Part shown: in pieces, positions 31,548 through 39,378 of the stretch
Layout of the letters: the number at the start of each line of letters is the position of its first letter
Numbering within the stretch: the stretch's first letter is position 1
Notes under the pieces: model-generated
Told to the model about the DNA's origin: nothing
Seen by the model: only the letters and a program-made list of their open reading frames with translations
The model's database searches: none
Position numbers and translations under genes: made by a program
Origin: an uncultured Pelagibacteraceae bacterium
GTDB lineage: Bacteria > Pseudomonadota > Alphaproteobacteria > Pelagibacterales > Pelagibacteraceae
Assembly (NCBI GenBank): GCA_902592265.1
Contig: CACJDV010000002.1
Location: forward strand, 24,622 to 88,621
DNA: 64,000 nt
Direction: 5' to 3'

Positions 31548-33390
31548 TACTCTTAAAGAAAATTTTGATTATCTTTGTGTCGTAGATACTGAATTCAAAG
31601 GCCAGCAAGATGAGGGCCAACTCAATGATCCTGTTTGCGTTGTTATCAAAGAATTAAAATCAGGTCAGTATCATAAGTTCCACGGCCCGAAATTAAAGCT
31701 GCCCTATCCACCCAACAAAACATTATGGATTGCTCACAATGTAATTGCAGAGGCCCATACATTTTTAAGTTATGGATTAAAGCTGCCGAAATATTGGTGG
31801 GATACTTTCATTGAAGATAAGAAATTAAATTTTGGCAAAGTCGCTAGACACTCGTTGCTAGCGGCTTGTGGCAGATACGGAATACAAACTATTTCAGAGG
31901 ATCTAAAAAAGTATTTCATTAATAAAATAATTTTACCTAATGAAACTTATACCCAGGATCAAATGTCCAAGATCCTTGAATATTGTACCAGCGATGTTGA
32001 TGCTGGAGCTGCACTATTCCTGGAGCAATGCAAAGAAATTGAAAAAGTAAAAAAATTTGATGGCCCTGAAATGATAATTAGTCAGGCCCTATTCAGTGGA
32101 GCTGCGGTTGCTTGCACGGCCAAGGTTGAGTTCAACGGGAACCATGTAAACAATGAGCTGCTAAAAAAGATTGATGATGCTTTTCCTTATGTGAAAAGAA
32201 AAATAATTGATGAATTAAATGCTGAATTAGATGTTTACGAAAACGATGTTTTAAAACAAGATAAGTTTGATACCTGGATCGAGCATATTGGTTTAGCTGA
32301 TGTATGGCCTCTAACAATTACAGGACAATATAAAACAGATGAAAAAACTTTAGAAACTTACAAAGATGCTCATCCTGATGTTAGAAAATTTAAACTAGCC
32401 CAGGAGTTTATAGGTTCTAGAAAATTAAAAGGTTTTATTGTTGGGCCTGATAAGAAAGCAAGATGCAGTTATAGGATGTATGGATTAAAAACGGGAAGAA
32501 CAAATCCATCAACAGCAAAGCATCCTTTCAATGCTCCAAAGGCAATGAGAAATTTAATCAAAGCTCCTGATAAAAATAAAATCAGTGTTAATTTTGATTA
32601 CAGATCGCAAGAGGTTGCAATAGCAGCTTATCTTTCCCAAGATCCAAATATGATGGCAGCGGTTCAAAAGACAGATCCGTATATTTACATTGCACAAATA
32701 AACAAAGCAGCTCCCGATGGTGCAACAAAGAAAACGCATAAGGTAATTAGAAATCTTTATAAGACCACAACACTTGCAGCTCTATATGGTCAGGGTGCCG
32801 TGAATATGTCTAAACGAATGAATTTAATAATTGATTATGGCCAAGAGTTATTTGTAAAAATTAAAAATACTTTTCCAACTTATTTTGCCTGGGCCAAGAC
32901 TATGTTTGATAAAGCAATAGTTAATGGTTATGCCGAAACAAAATATGGATGGCGATATTATTTTAAACCTGGCGAATTATATAATCCAAGAACCTTTTAT
33001 AATTTTCCTATTCAGGCCCATGGTTCAGAGATGCTGCGTAGAGCTTTAATTGATTTAACTTTTGCTGGTATTGAAGTTAATGCACTAATTCACGATGGAA
33101 TTGTAATTACACTAAATAAGAAAAATTTTAGAAAAGAATTTATTCAGGCTAAAGAAATATTAATCAATGCATCAAAAGCAATCCTGAATGAAGATAGCAG
33201 CACTGATTATTATTGCGATGTAGATTTCCAAATTATTAGATCAGGAATGATACAAGAGCCTGCGGATCAAAATAAATTTAATAGGATCATTGAATTAACG
33301 AATGAGTTTAACCTAGGGAATAATTCCAGGGGTACCCAAGGAACAAAGTCAGCCCCGTGGATAGATATTAATATTAATAAATATAATTAG
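31537..33390 (+). CDS. Phage-type family A DNA polymerase with N-terminal 3'-5' exonuclease-like domain
   Basis: Exo motifs CVVDTEFKG and YCTSDVDA; polymerase motif A VNFDYRSQEVAIAAYLSQD, motif B KVIRNLYKTTTLAALYGQG, motif C ALIHDGIVIT. Confidence 0.92.
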   Translation: MIVDTLKENFDYLCVVDTEFKGQQDEGQLNDPVCVVIKELKSGQYHKFHGPKLKLPYPPNKTLWIAHNVIAEAHTFLSYGLKLPKYWWDTFIEDKKLNFGKVARHSLLAACGRYGIQTISEDLKKYFINKIILPNETYTQDQMSKILEYCTSDVDAGAALFLEQCKEIEKVKKFDGPEMIISQALFSGAAVACTAKVEFNGNHVNNELLKKIDDAFPYVKRKIIDELNAELDVYENDVLKQDKFDTWIEHIGLADVWPLTITGQYKTDEKTLETYKDAHPDVRKFKLAQEFIGSRKLKGFIVGPDKKARCSYRMYGLKTGRTNPSTAKHPFNAPKAMRNLIKAPDKNKISVNFDYRSQEVAIAAYLSQDPNMMAAVQKTDPYIYIAQINKAAPDGATKKTHKVIRNLYKTTTLAALYGQGAVNMSKRMNLIIDYGQELFVKIKNTFPTYFAWAKTMFDKAIVNGYAETKYGWRYYFKPGELYNPRTFYNFPIQAHGSEMLRRALIDLTFAGIEVNALIHDGIVITLNKKNFRKEFIQAKEILINASKAILNEDSSTDYYCDVDFQIIRSGMIQEPADQNKFNRIIELTNEFNLGNNSRGTQGTKSAPWIDININKYN

Positions 33391-33396
33391 GTATGT

Positions 33397-33726
33397 ATGC
33401 AGATAGACAAAACCAAAGTGAAAGAATTATTTATAGCTGGCAGTTTAAATCCCGCTATTGCAATGTTGTTCAGGGCCAAAGCTGGTATGCCTGGTCTATT
33501 AATTTATTTGTATGTGAAATGGCGATTAGGATTTCCGCATTACATGACAAAGCAAAAAAGAACCTGGATAAAATTAGACAATGTATCAATGGAAAAATAC
33601 GGGTTCGGTATGGATCCAAAAACCAAGAACAAAGCACTGCGAAAATTGGACAGAGAAAAATTAATTCAACTGCACTTGCTAGAAAATTCAGGCAAGGCTC
33701 CACAAGTGAGGTTATTAACTAAATGA
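33397..33726 (+). CDS. Small protein, possible winged-helix regulator, directly upstream of terS
   Basis: 109 aa; WIKLDNVSMEKYGFGMDPKTKNKALRKLDREKLIQLHLLENSGKAPQVRLL looks wHTH-like; ATGA overlap with the next gene. Confidence 0.6.
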   Translation: MQIDKTKVKELFIAGSLNPAIAMLFRAKAGMPGLLIYLYVKWRLGFPHYMTKQKRTWIKLDNVSMEKYGFGMDPKTKNKALRKLDREKLIQLHLLENSGKAPQVRLLTK

Positions 33727-34286
33727 CAAAAGAAATAGATAAGCAGCTAGATGACAAAGAAAAAAAGCTGCGTAAGAAAATTGAAAAGCAAGTAGAGAAT
33801 AAAAAATACCAAGATAAGATAACACCTATTCAGCAAAAGTTTATTGAGAATTACACTAGCAAATATGGTCAATGGTCAGCGACGCAATGTGCGATAGCAG
33901 CTGGCTATTCGCCGTCATCGGCCCATACAAGAGCTGCTGAATTATTAGATTGGCGAAAGCATCCTGATATTGCAATCGAGATCCAAGATCGGTTGGCTGC
34001 GTTGCGTGAGGCTTGGGATGTGAACAGAGATAAACATTTAGCAATGCTGGTTAAGATCCGTGATGCGTCAATGGAAAAAGGTATGTATGGAGTGGCTAAC
34101 AAAGCAGAGGAGCTGCGGGGCAAAGTAGCTGGATTATATGTTGAAAGAAATCTTACACTTACAAAAGAATTATCAAACGAGGACTTGCACGATAAGATGA
34201 AAGAAATATTTCCAACGAAAGAGGCTTTTCTAGCGGGCCAACGGGATATTATGAAAGATCTATTTCCTGATGATGACGAGGAGTAA
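33723..34286 (+). CDS. terS: Phage terminase small subunit-like protein
   Basis: 187 aa; TPIQQKFIENYTSKYGQWSATQCAIAAGYSPSSAHTRAAELLDWRKHPDIAIEIQ matches the Terminase_2/XtmA N-terminal HTH pattern. Confidence 0.88.
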   Translation: MTKEIDKQLDDKEKKLRKKIEKQVENKKYQDKITPIQQKFIENYTSKYGQWSATQCAIAAGYSPSSAHTRAAELLDWRKHPDIAIEIQDRLAALREAWDVNRDKHLAMLVKIRDASMEKGMYGVANKAEELRGKVAGLYVERNLTLTKELSNEDLHDKMKEIFPTKEAFLAGQRDIMKDLFPDDDEE

Positions 34287-34435
34287 AAGTTTTTGGAGCT
34301 GGTCAAGAGGCGGTTAAAACTATGATCCAAGATCCCTGAATAATAGGTTGTTGCACTAGATTTAACTATATTTGAAATCCAGCCTTGAACCATGAATAAG
34401 GATCTGTTATTGAAATTTTATTAATAATAATTCCA

Positions 34436-34482
34436 CCTTTAGCTGCTGTTTTCCATTATTCAGTGGCTAAAGGTTTTTTTTA
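34436..34482 (+). terminator. Rho-independent terminator downstream of terS
   Basis: Stem CCTTTAGCTGCTG / CAGTGGCTAAAGG (13 pairs including two G-U) followed by TTTTTTTT. Confidence 0.85.
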
Positions 34483-34489
34483 TTTTAGG

Positions 34490-34622
34490 GCTGGACATAG
34501 CTGGACTGAATGTAGGCAAATGTAGGCCTGAAAGTAACCCAATGTTACCCACCCCGTTTCTCGATTATTTAATTATAGCAACACTAATTTGAAATTTTTG
34601 ACAAGGTAACCTGGTTGCCTAC
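34490..34622. repeat. Cluster of 10-bp-phased 7-mer doublets and inverted copies (candidate ori/pac region)
   Basis: GCTGGAC at 34490/34500; TGTAGGC at 34511/34521; GTAACCC/GTTACCC at 34534/34544; inverted GGTAAC at 34605 and TTGCCTAC at 34615. Confidence 0.6.
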
Positions 34623-34828
34623 TTGGCGATAACTTGTTTTGCGTTTGCGTGATAGCAGCTCTTGCAAATAGAACCTTTAGAATATTCAAACTCACTAAAC
34701 ATTAAAACGAAATCTGTCCGTGCAATCTCTGTACGATCCCCGCCGCAAAAGATACATCTATCAATTTCAACATTCTCAAATAATGATTGGTGGTTCTCTT
34801 TTCCTGATGCGTTTTGCCAAGATGACAT
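34619..34828 (-). CDS. Small zinc-binding (CxxC...CxxC) protein
   Basis: 69 aa; CIFCGGDRTEIARTDFVLMFSEFEYSKGSICKSCYHANAK; only plausible minus-strand gene in the element. Confidence 0.6.
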   Translation of the reverse strand: MSSWQNASGKENHQSLFENVEIDRCIFCGGDRTEIARTDFVLMFSEFEYSKGSICKSCYHANAKQVIAK

Positions 34829-34981
34829 ATAGGATTTTATAGGAGCAAATGTTCTGAATGTAAAATAATTTTTTAGAATTCAGCTTAACAACTTAAAAAT
34901 TTTTTGAGGTCTATAAATGTCTAGATCTTGCTATATAGGTCTAACTATTAGGATCCCTTTTGTATAAAAGGGGTATTGGGG

Positions 34982-35000
34982 GTTGGACTTTGTTGGACTT
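34982..35000 (+). repeat. GTTGGACTT doublet with 10-bp spacing
   Basis: gttggactttgttggactt. Confidence 0.55.
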
Positions 35001-35091
35001 TAAGATTGGTTTAGGATCCCTCTAAAAGTATTCGTTAAAGCTCCATACATGCACCAGGATTGCTTATACCCGTGAGATTGAACATATTTGA

Positions 35092-35155
35092 GGGCATCGC
35101 AACAGCGATGCTCTTTTAAGCATTTATTAATTCTTTTATGGCCGCAACAGCGGCC
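35092..35155 (+). repeat. Twin hairpins sharing CGCAACAGCG core
   Basis: gggcatcgc-aaca-gcgatgctc (35092-35113) then ggccgc-aaca-gcggcc (35140-35155); the first is followed by TTTT. Confidence 0.65.
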
Positions 35156-35214
35156 CAAAATACAACTCCAGCGAGTCAAAATTACAGATAAAAAAGCTAA
35201 TAAAACAAAGGCTT

Positions 35215-35248
35215 TTTACCCGTGAATTTGGCTGCATCTGCGGGTAAA
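35215..35248 (+). repeat. TTTACCCG-N18-CGGGTAAA palindrome near right end
   Basis: tttacccgtgaatttggctgcatctgcgggtaaa. Confidence 0.55.
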
Positions 35249-35292
35249 TAAGATAAGGAAAATAAGGAATAATTGATCCTAGAACGATCCGT

Positions 35293-35312
35293 TGCGTAGA
35301 TAATGCGTAGAT
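35293..35312 (+). repeat. TGCGTAGA-N3-TGCGTAGA doublet (candidate integrase arm-type site, right end)
   Basis: TGCGTAGA at 35293 and 35304; same orientation and 11-bp spacing as the left-end pairs. Confidence 0.75.
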
Positions 35313-35398
35313 GGCTTGATTTACTATTCCATCATTGATAGTCTATTAGTGTTGTGATTGCTTGTGTAAATGAAGATTTAATTTATTTGAGCTAGGTG

Positions 35399-35437
35399 GG
35401 TGTAAACGAGATGCTCTACCAACTGAGCTAACCGCCC
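35399..35437. repeat. Right attachment core (direct repeat copy 2; orphan 5' half of tRNA-Val)
   Basis: ggtgtaaacgagatgctctaccaactgagctaaccgccc, identical to 26571-26609. Confidence 0.93.
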
Positions 35438-35557
35438 TTAACCAAAATTAGTGATTTTTATATCTTTTATGATAATTACGCAAGATATTTTAAATCATTT
35501 AATCTAGCAAAAATTAATAATTATTTTATTATAATCAAATATACAAACTAGTAGAAT

Positions 35558-36880
35558 TTAATTATCCCTCATAGCTTCATATATTTTTTCTGAAACTTTT
35601 TTATAACCAAAAATATTAAAATGTCCTGGTAAATTAAAAGGAAACATTTTTTTAGGATCATTTTCTAATGAAAGTAAACTTTGTTCTATATCAATTAAGT
35701 TAATATCTAATTTTCTTACTATATCTTTAACATCTTTAAAATAATTTTTTTTATAATCTTCTTTATTATTTTTATAACCTGTTAAATAAATAAAATAAAA
35801 ATTAGACTCATTTTTTTTCGTCAAAACTTTAGCCATATTTAATATTTCTTCTAATTTATCTTTTGAGATATCATTTTCATATTTATTGACATCTTTAAAT
35901 ATACTTTTGATATTAACTCTTACTTTGTATAATTTTAAGAATCGTAAAATTTCATTATAATCTTTTTTAATTTCCTCTTTATTTTTTTTGTGGATAAAAT
36001 TATTTAACAACTCATCAATATTATTTTGTTGATTCATTAAATTTTGAGAATAGTCGGTATCAAAAAAATATTTTTTTAAATTATCAGATTTGAGTTCATT
36101 AATTAATTCTTCAAGGTCGTTGTCATAAAATATCCATAAAACGTTTTTCACTTTTGGTGATATATATTCTCTTAAAGTAGCGTATTCAACTAAAGGGCCA
36201 TTTCCAGAATAGCCAAGATTTAGGACGCTTTTGTTACTAAGCTTTCTTAAGTTAGATCCTATATCATTGGGCCTATTCACACAGGCGCCATGAGTAAAAG
36301 AATCTCCTATCAACATGAATTCAATTTCATCTTCATCCCATTCAGAGTCTGGATTATTGAATCCATAACGATCACTTATGTAAGATGAAAAATAACCATT
36401 TTCATTGCAGTGGATTGTTTTTGAGTTTGAAATACCTCCAAGAGGAAAAATATTAGATGATTCAAATAAAAAGTTTTCTGGAGATATGCTTATAACAATT
36501 TTTTCATCAATTATTTTACTATCATTGTATATTTCTTTTAAAGATCTGCGGTCATAATTTTTAGAATTATTTTTCTCAAATATCTTAATTTTTTTTGATA
36601 AATTTTTTTTATCGTTCTTATTAGATACTTTCACTAGATAGTAAAACTCTGTGAGATATAAAGAAAAAACAACAGAAAAAAAAATAATAATTGTATATAA
36701 ACCAATCGATCTAAAATAAAAAATTAATAAGGAGAGTATAAAAAAGAAAATTGATACTATATAGTAAATAAGATAATAATCTCTTCTTTCACCATCCCAT
36801 ATAATTTCAGATCTATAAAAAGTATATATGAATAAAACTATAGAAATTATGAAATACAAGATTTGAATTTTAAATTTCAT
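35558..36880 (-). CDS. Membrane-anchored SGNH-hydrolase-like protein
   Basis: N-terminal TM segments, EFMLIGDSFTHGACV (GDS block), LPGHFNIFGYKKVSEKI (C-terminal H block). Confidence 0.7.
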   Translation of the reverse strand: MKFKIQILYFIISIVLFIYTFYRSEIIWDGERRDYYLIYYIVSIFFFILSLLIFYFRSIGLYTIIIFFSVVFSLYLTEFYYLVKVSNKNDKKNLSKKIKIFEKNNSKNYDRRSLKEIYNDSKIIDEKIVISISPENFLFESSNIFPLGGISNSKTIHCNENGYFSSYISDRYGFNNPDSEWDEDEIEFMLIGDSFTHGACVNRPNDIGSNLRKLSNKSVLNLGYSGNGPLVEYATLREYISPKVKNVLWIFYDNDLEELINELKSDNLKKYFFDTDYSQNLMNQQNNIDELLNNFIHKKNKEEIKKDYNEILRFLKLYKVRVNIKSIFKDVNKYENDISKDKLEEILNMAKVLTKKNESNFYFIYLTGYKNNKEDYKKNYFKDVKDIVRKLDINLIDIEQSLLSLENDPKKMFPFNLPGHFNIFGYKKVSEKIYEAMRDN

Positions 36881-36988
36881 TATTTTAAAATATGTTCAAA
36901 TTTCTTATAAAGATTTTAATAAAAAATAAAATTGAAATAACAAATGAAAACTTATCTATTATTAACTTCGGTTAGATTTTTTTGCAAT

Positions 36989-38161
36989 TTAACAAAGATA
37001 ATCAAGCGCTTTGAGAATTCCACCTTTTTGATATGGTATCTTTGATTTCATCAATCCCATTTCAACACCAGCTAAAGTTCCAGCTAGCATCAATTCGTTA
37101 AAATCACCTAAATGTCCAATTCTAAAAATTTTTCCCGCAACTTTTGCTAAACCAGTTCCTAAAGACATGTTATAATGATCTAAAATTATTTTTCTCAAAG
37201 AGTCTGCATCATGTCCATCTGGGACCATCACGGCTGTTAAAGAGTCAGAATATTCTTCTGGATTTTTACAAAGTATCTCTAGGCCCCAAGCTTTAACTGC
37301 AACCCTAGTAGCTTCTGCAAATCTTTTATGTCTTGTGAAAACATTTTCTAAGCCCTCTTCAGTTAACATATTAATTGCTTCATCTAATCCATACAATAAG
37401 TTTGTTGCTGGTGTATATGGAAAATAACCTTTTTTGTTGTTTTCTAACATTGGTTTCCAGTCCCAATATGATTTCGGTAAATCGGAGCTTTCATAAGCTT
37501 TTAGTGCTTTTGAACTAATTGCATTAAAGGAAAGTCCTGGTGGTAATAATAACCCTTTTTGAGATCCACCTACTGTTACGTCAACTTTCCATTCTTCATG
37601 TCTATAATCTATAGAACCAAGAGAGGAAATTGTATCAACAAAGAGTAAGGCCGGATGTTCTGCATTGTCCATCGCTTTTCTTATTTTTCCTATTCTGCTT
37701 GTAACTCCTGTAGATGTTTCGTTGTGAACTGCACAAACTGCTTTAATTTTTTTTTCTTTATCTTCCTTCAATTTTTGTTCAACAATATTTGGGTCAACTC
37801 CTGTTCTCCAATCACCTTTTACAAAGTCAATTTCTAATTTAAATTTATCCGCAATATCGTACCAAAGAGTAGAAAAATGTCCTGTTTCAAACATTAGAAT
37901 TTTATCACCTGCACTTAAAGTATTTACTATTGCAGCTTCCCAGGCACCTGTGCCTGAAGCAGGAAATATAATTACAGGTTCTGAAGTTTTAAAAATTAAC
38001 TTTATTCTATCTAAAACTCTTAAACCAAGTTCTGCAAAATCTGGACCTCTATGGTCTATTGTCGGATAATCCATTGCTCTTAAAACTCTGTCAGGAACGT
38101 TAGTTGGACCTGGTATTTGCAAAAAATGTCGACCTGGTCTTATATTGTTTGAAATTGCCAT
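36989..38161 (-). CDS. Serine--glyoxylate aminotransferase family (class V aminotransferase)
   Basis: GRHFLQIPGPTNVPDRVLRAMDYPTIDHRGPDFAEL, TVGGSQKGLLLPPGLSF (PLP lysine). Confidence 0.92.
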   Translation of the reverse strand: MAISNNIRPGRHFLQIPGPTNVPDRVLRAMDYPTIDHRGPDFAELGLRVLDRIKLIFKTSEPVIIFPASGTGAWEAAIVNTLSAGDKILMFETGHFSTLWYDIADKFKLEIDFVKGDWRTGVDPNIVEQKLKEDKEKKIKAVCAVHNETSTGVTSRIGKIRKAMDNAEHPALLFVDTISSLGSIDYRHEEWKVDVTVGGSQKGLLLPPGLSFNAISSKALKAYESSDLPKSYWDWKPMLENNKKGYFPYTPATNLLYGLDEAINMLTEEGLENVFTRHKRFAEATRVAVKAWGLEILCKNPEEYSDSLTAVMVPDGHDADSLRKIILDHYNMSLGTGLAKVAGKIFRIGHLGDFNELMLAGTLAGVEMGLMKSKIPYQKGGILKALDYLC

Positions 38162-38206
38162 TCTGCTGTATATGCTAAAGAAATTATATAATCAAACTTA
38201 TAATAT

Positions 38207-39361
38207 ATGACAAATAGTAGTAATACAATCGAGACCTTAGAAGTTTATGTTTTAAATAACCCTGATGAAGTTAATCCTCACTGGGTAAGCCATTTTATAG
38301 TTCCAACAGCAAATGAACTATTAATTAAGATCAAAACTAAAGATGGTAATTCTGGTTTCGGTCTGGCAACTAGCTATACGGATATCAAACCAATTATCAA
38401 GCCTTTCTCCAATGGTTTGCAAGATTTAATAATTGGGGAAGATCCTTTTTGCCCTGAAAAGTTGTATGAAAAAATTTTTGAATTAACAGACACTCGCCTA
38501 AGCAATGAAAAAGGTTGGAGTAGAGAAGCTTTAATTAGGATTTCTGCTGCTTTAGATATTGCATGCTGGGATTTGATAGGTAAAGCCTCTAAAATTCCAC
38601 TATATAAATTGTTTGGAGGTTACAGAAATAAAATCCCTGTATATGTAACTTGTGCTTATTACAGAGACGGTAAAACTGAAAAAGAACTTAGAGAGGAATT
38701 ACAAAAGCTAATTAAAATTGGCCATAAAAGTTTTAAAGTTAAAGTAGGTGGATTAAGTATAAAAGAAGATGCCAAAAGACTAGAAATAATTCGACAAGAA
38801 ATTGGTGACAATAAAGATCTAATGATTGATGTTAATAGAGCATGGGACCTAAAAACGGCTATTGAGGGAGTAAAAGAATTTGAGAGATTTAATCCAACTT
38901 GGATAGAAGAGCCTGTGAGATGGGAAGATGATAGAAGAAATTTAAAACTTTTATCACAACAAACAAAAATTCCTTTATCAGGTGGAGAAAGTGAAATTAC
39001 GATTTATGGATGTAGATCCATGGTGGAAGAAAATGCAATTCAAATTTTGCAATTTGATTGCACAATGTTTGGTGGTTTTACTAATGGTAAAAAACTATCT
39101 GCTTTATGTGAATTAAATCATTTAGATATAGCACCACATCATGATTGTTATATTCATGCTCCTTTAGTTGCGTCTTCTCCATCAGGAAGAATAGTCGAGT
39201 CATTTGATGATGAAAGAGATCCTCTACAAGCTCAATTATTTGAAAATCACCATAAAATGAGTGATGGTTGGATACATCTAAATGAAAATCCAGGTTTAGG
39301 ATTAGAAATTTCAGAAACCGCGTTAAAAAAGTTCGGTAAAATAGTTTACAAAAATAAATAA
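38207..39361 (+). CDS. Mandelate racemase/muconate lactonizing enzyme family (enolase superfamily)
   Basis: KSFKVKVGG, DVNRAWD, WIEEPVRWEDD, IAPHHDCYIHAPLVAS. Confidence 0.88.
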   Translation: MTNSSNTIETLEVYVLNNPDEVNPHWVSHFIVPTANELLIKIKTKDGNSGFGLATSYTDIKPIIKPFSNGLQDLIIGEDPFCPEKLYEKIFELTDTRLSNEKGWSREALIRISAALDIACWDLIGKASKIPLYKLFGGYRNKIPVYVTCAYYRDGKTEKELREELQKLIKIGHKSFKVKVGGLSIKEDAKRLEIIRQEIGDNKDLMIDVNRAWDLKTAIEGVKEFERFNPTWIEEPVRWEDDRRNLKLLSQQTKIPLSGGESEITIYGCRSMVEENAIQILQFDCTMFGGFTNGKKLSALCELNHLDIAPHHDCYIHAPLVASSPSGRIVESFDDERDPLQAQLFENHHKMSDGWIHLNENPGLGLEISETALKKFGKIVYKNK

Positions 39362-39378
39362 ACCTTTAATTAAGTTTT

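Larger units (their letters stand above)
26571..35437. mobile_element. Integrated phage-satellite-like element (integrase, Xis-like, PolA, TerS-like; no structural genes)
   Basis: 39-bp perfect direct repeats at both ends overlapping tRNA-Val; integrase next to the tRNA end; phage-type genes; no capsid/tail/large terminase among the ORFs; interrupts an otherwise host-like gene order. Confidence 0.9.

Noticed and set aside
32132-32317. Antisense ORFs inside polA, integrase and terS (32132, 32554, 27220, 27418, 33856, 33905)
   Set aside because: Shadow ORFs opposite well-supported coding frames with no RBS or domain support.
33393-33722. 109-aa ORF in the frame overlapping 33397-33726
   Set aside because: Composition looks random (RISALHDKAKKNLDKIRQCING...). 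The 33397 frame has a coherent protein-like sequence, ATGA coupling to terS and a better fit to the operon.
34860-35290. CRISPR-like array in the repeat-rich right end
   Set aside because: Repeats are short, heterogeneous doublets and hairpins without regular spacers or cas genes.
35399-35437. A second tRNA-Val gene at the right end
   Set aside because: Only the 5' half (39 nt) is present; no T-arm or 3' acceptor follows, so it is an att copy, not a functional tRNA.
26571-35437. Defense island or retron/toxin-antitoxin interpretation of the element
   Set aside because: No reverse transcriptase, nuclease-helicase, methylase or recognisable TA motifs; the visible genes fit replication/packaging of a satellite better.
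35558-36880. SGNH-like gene as element cargo
   Set aside because: Lies outside the right 39-bp repeat, so it is treated as flanking chromosome.
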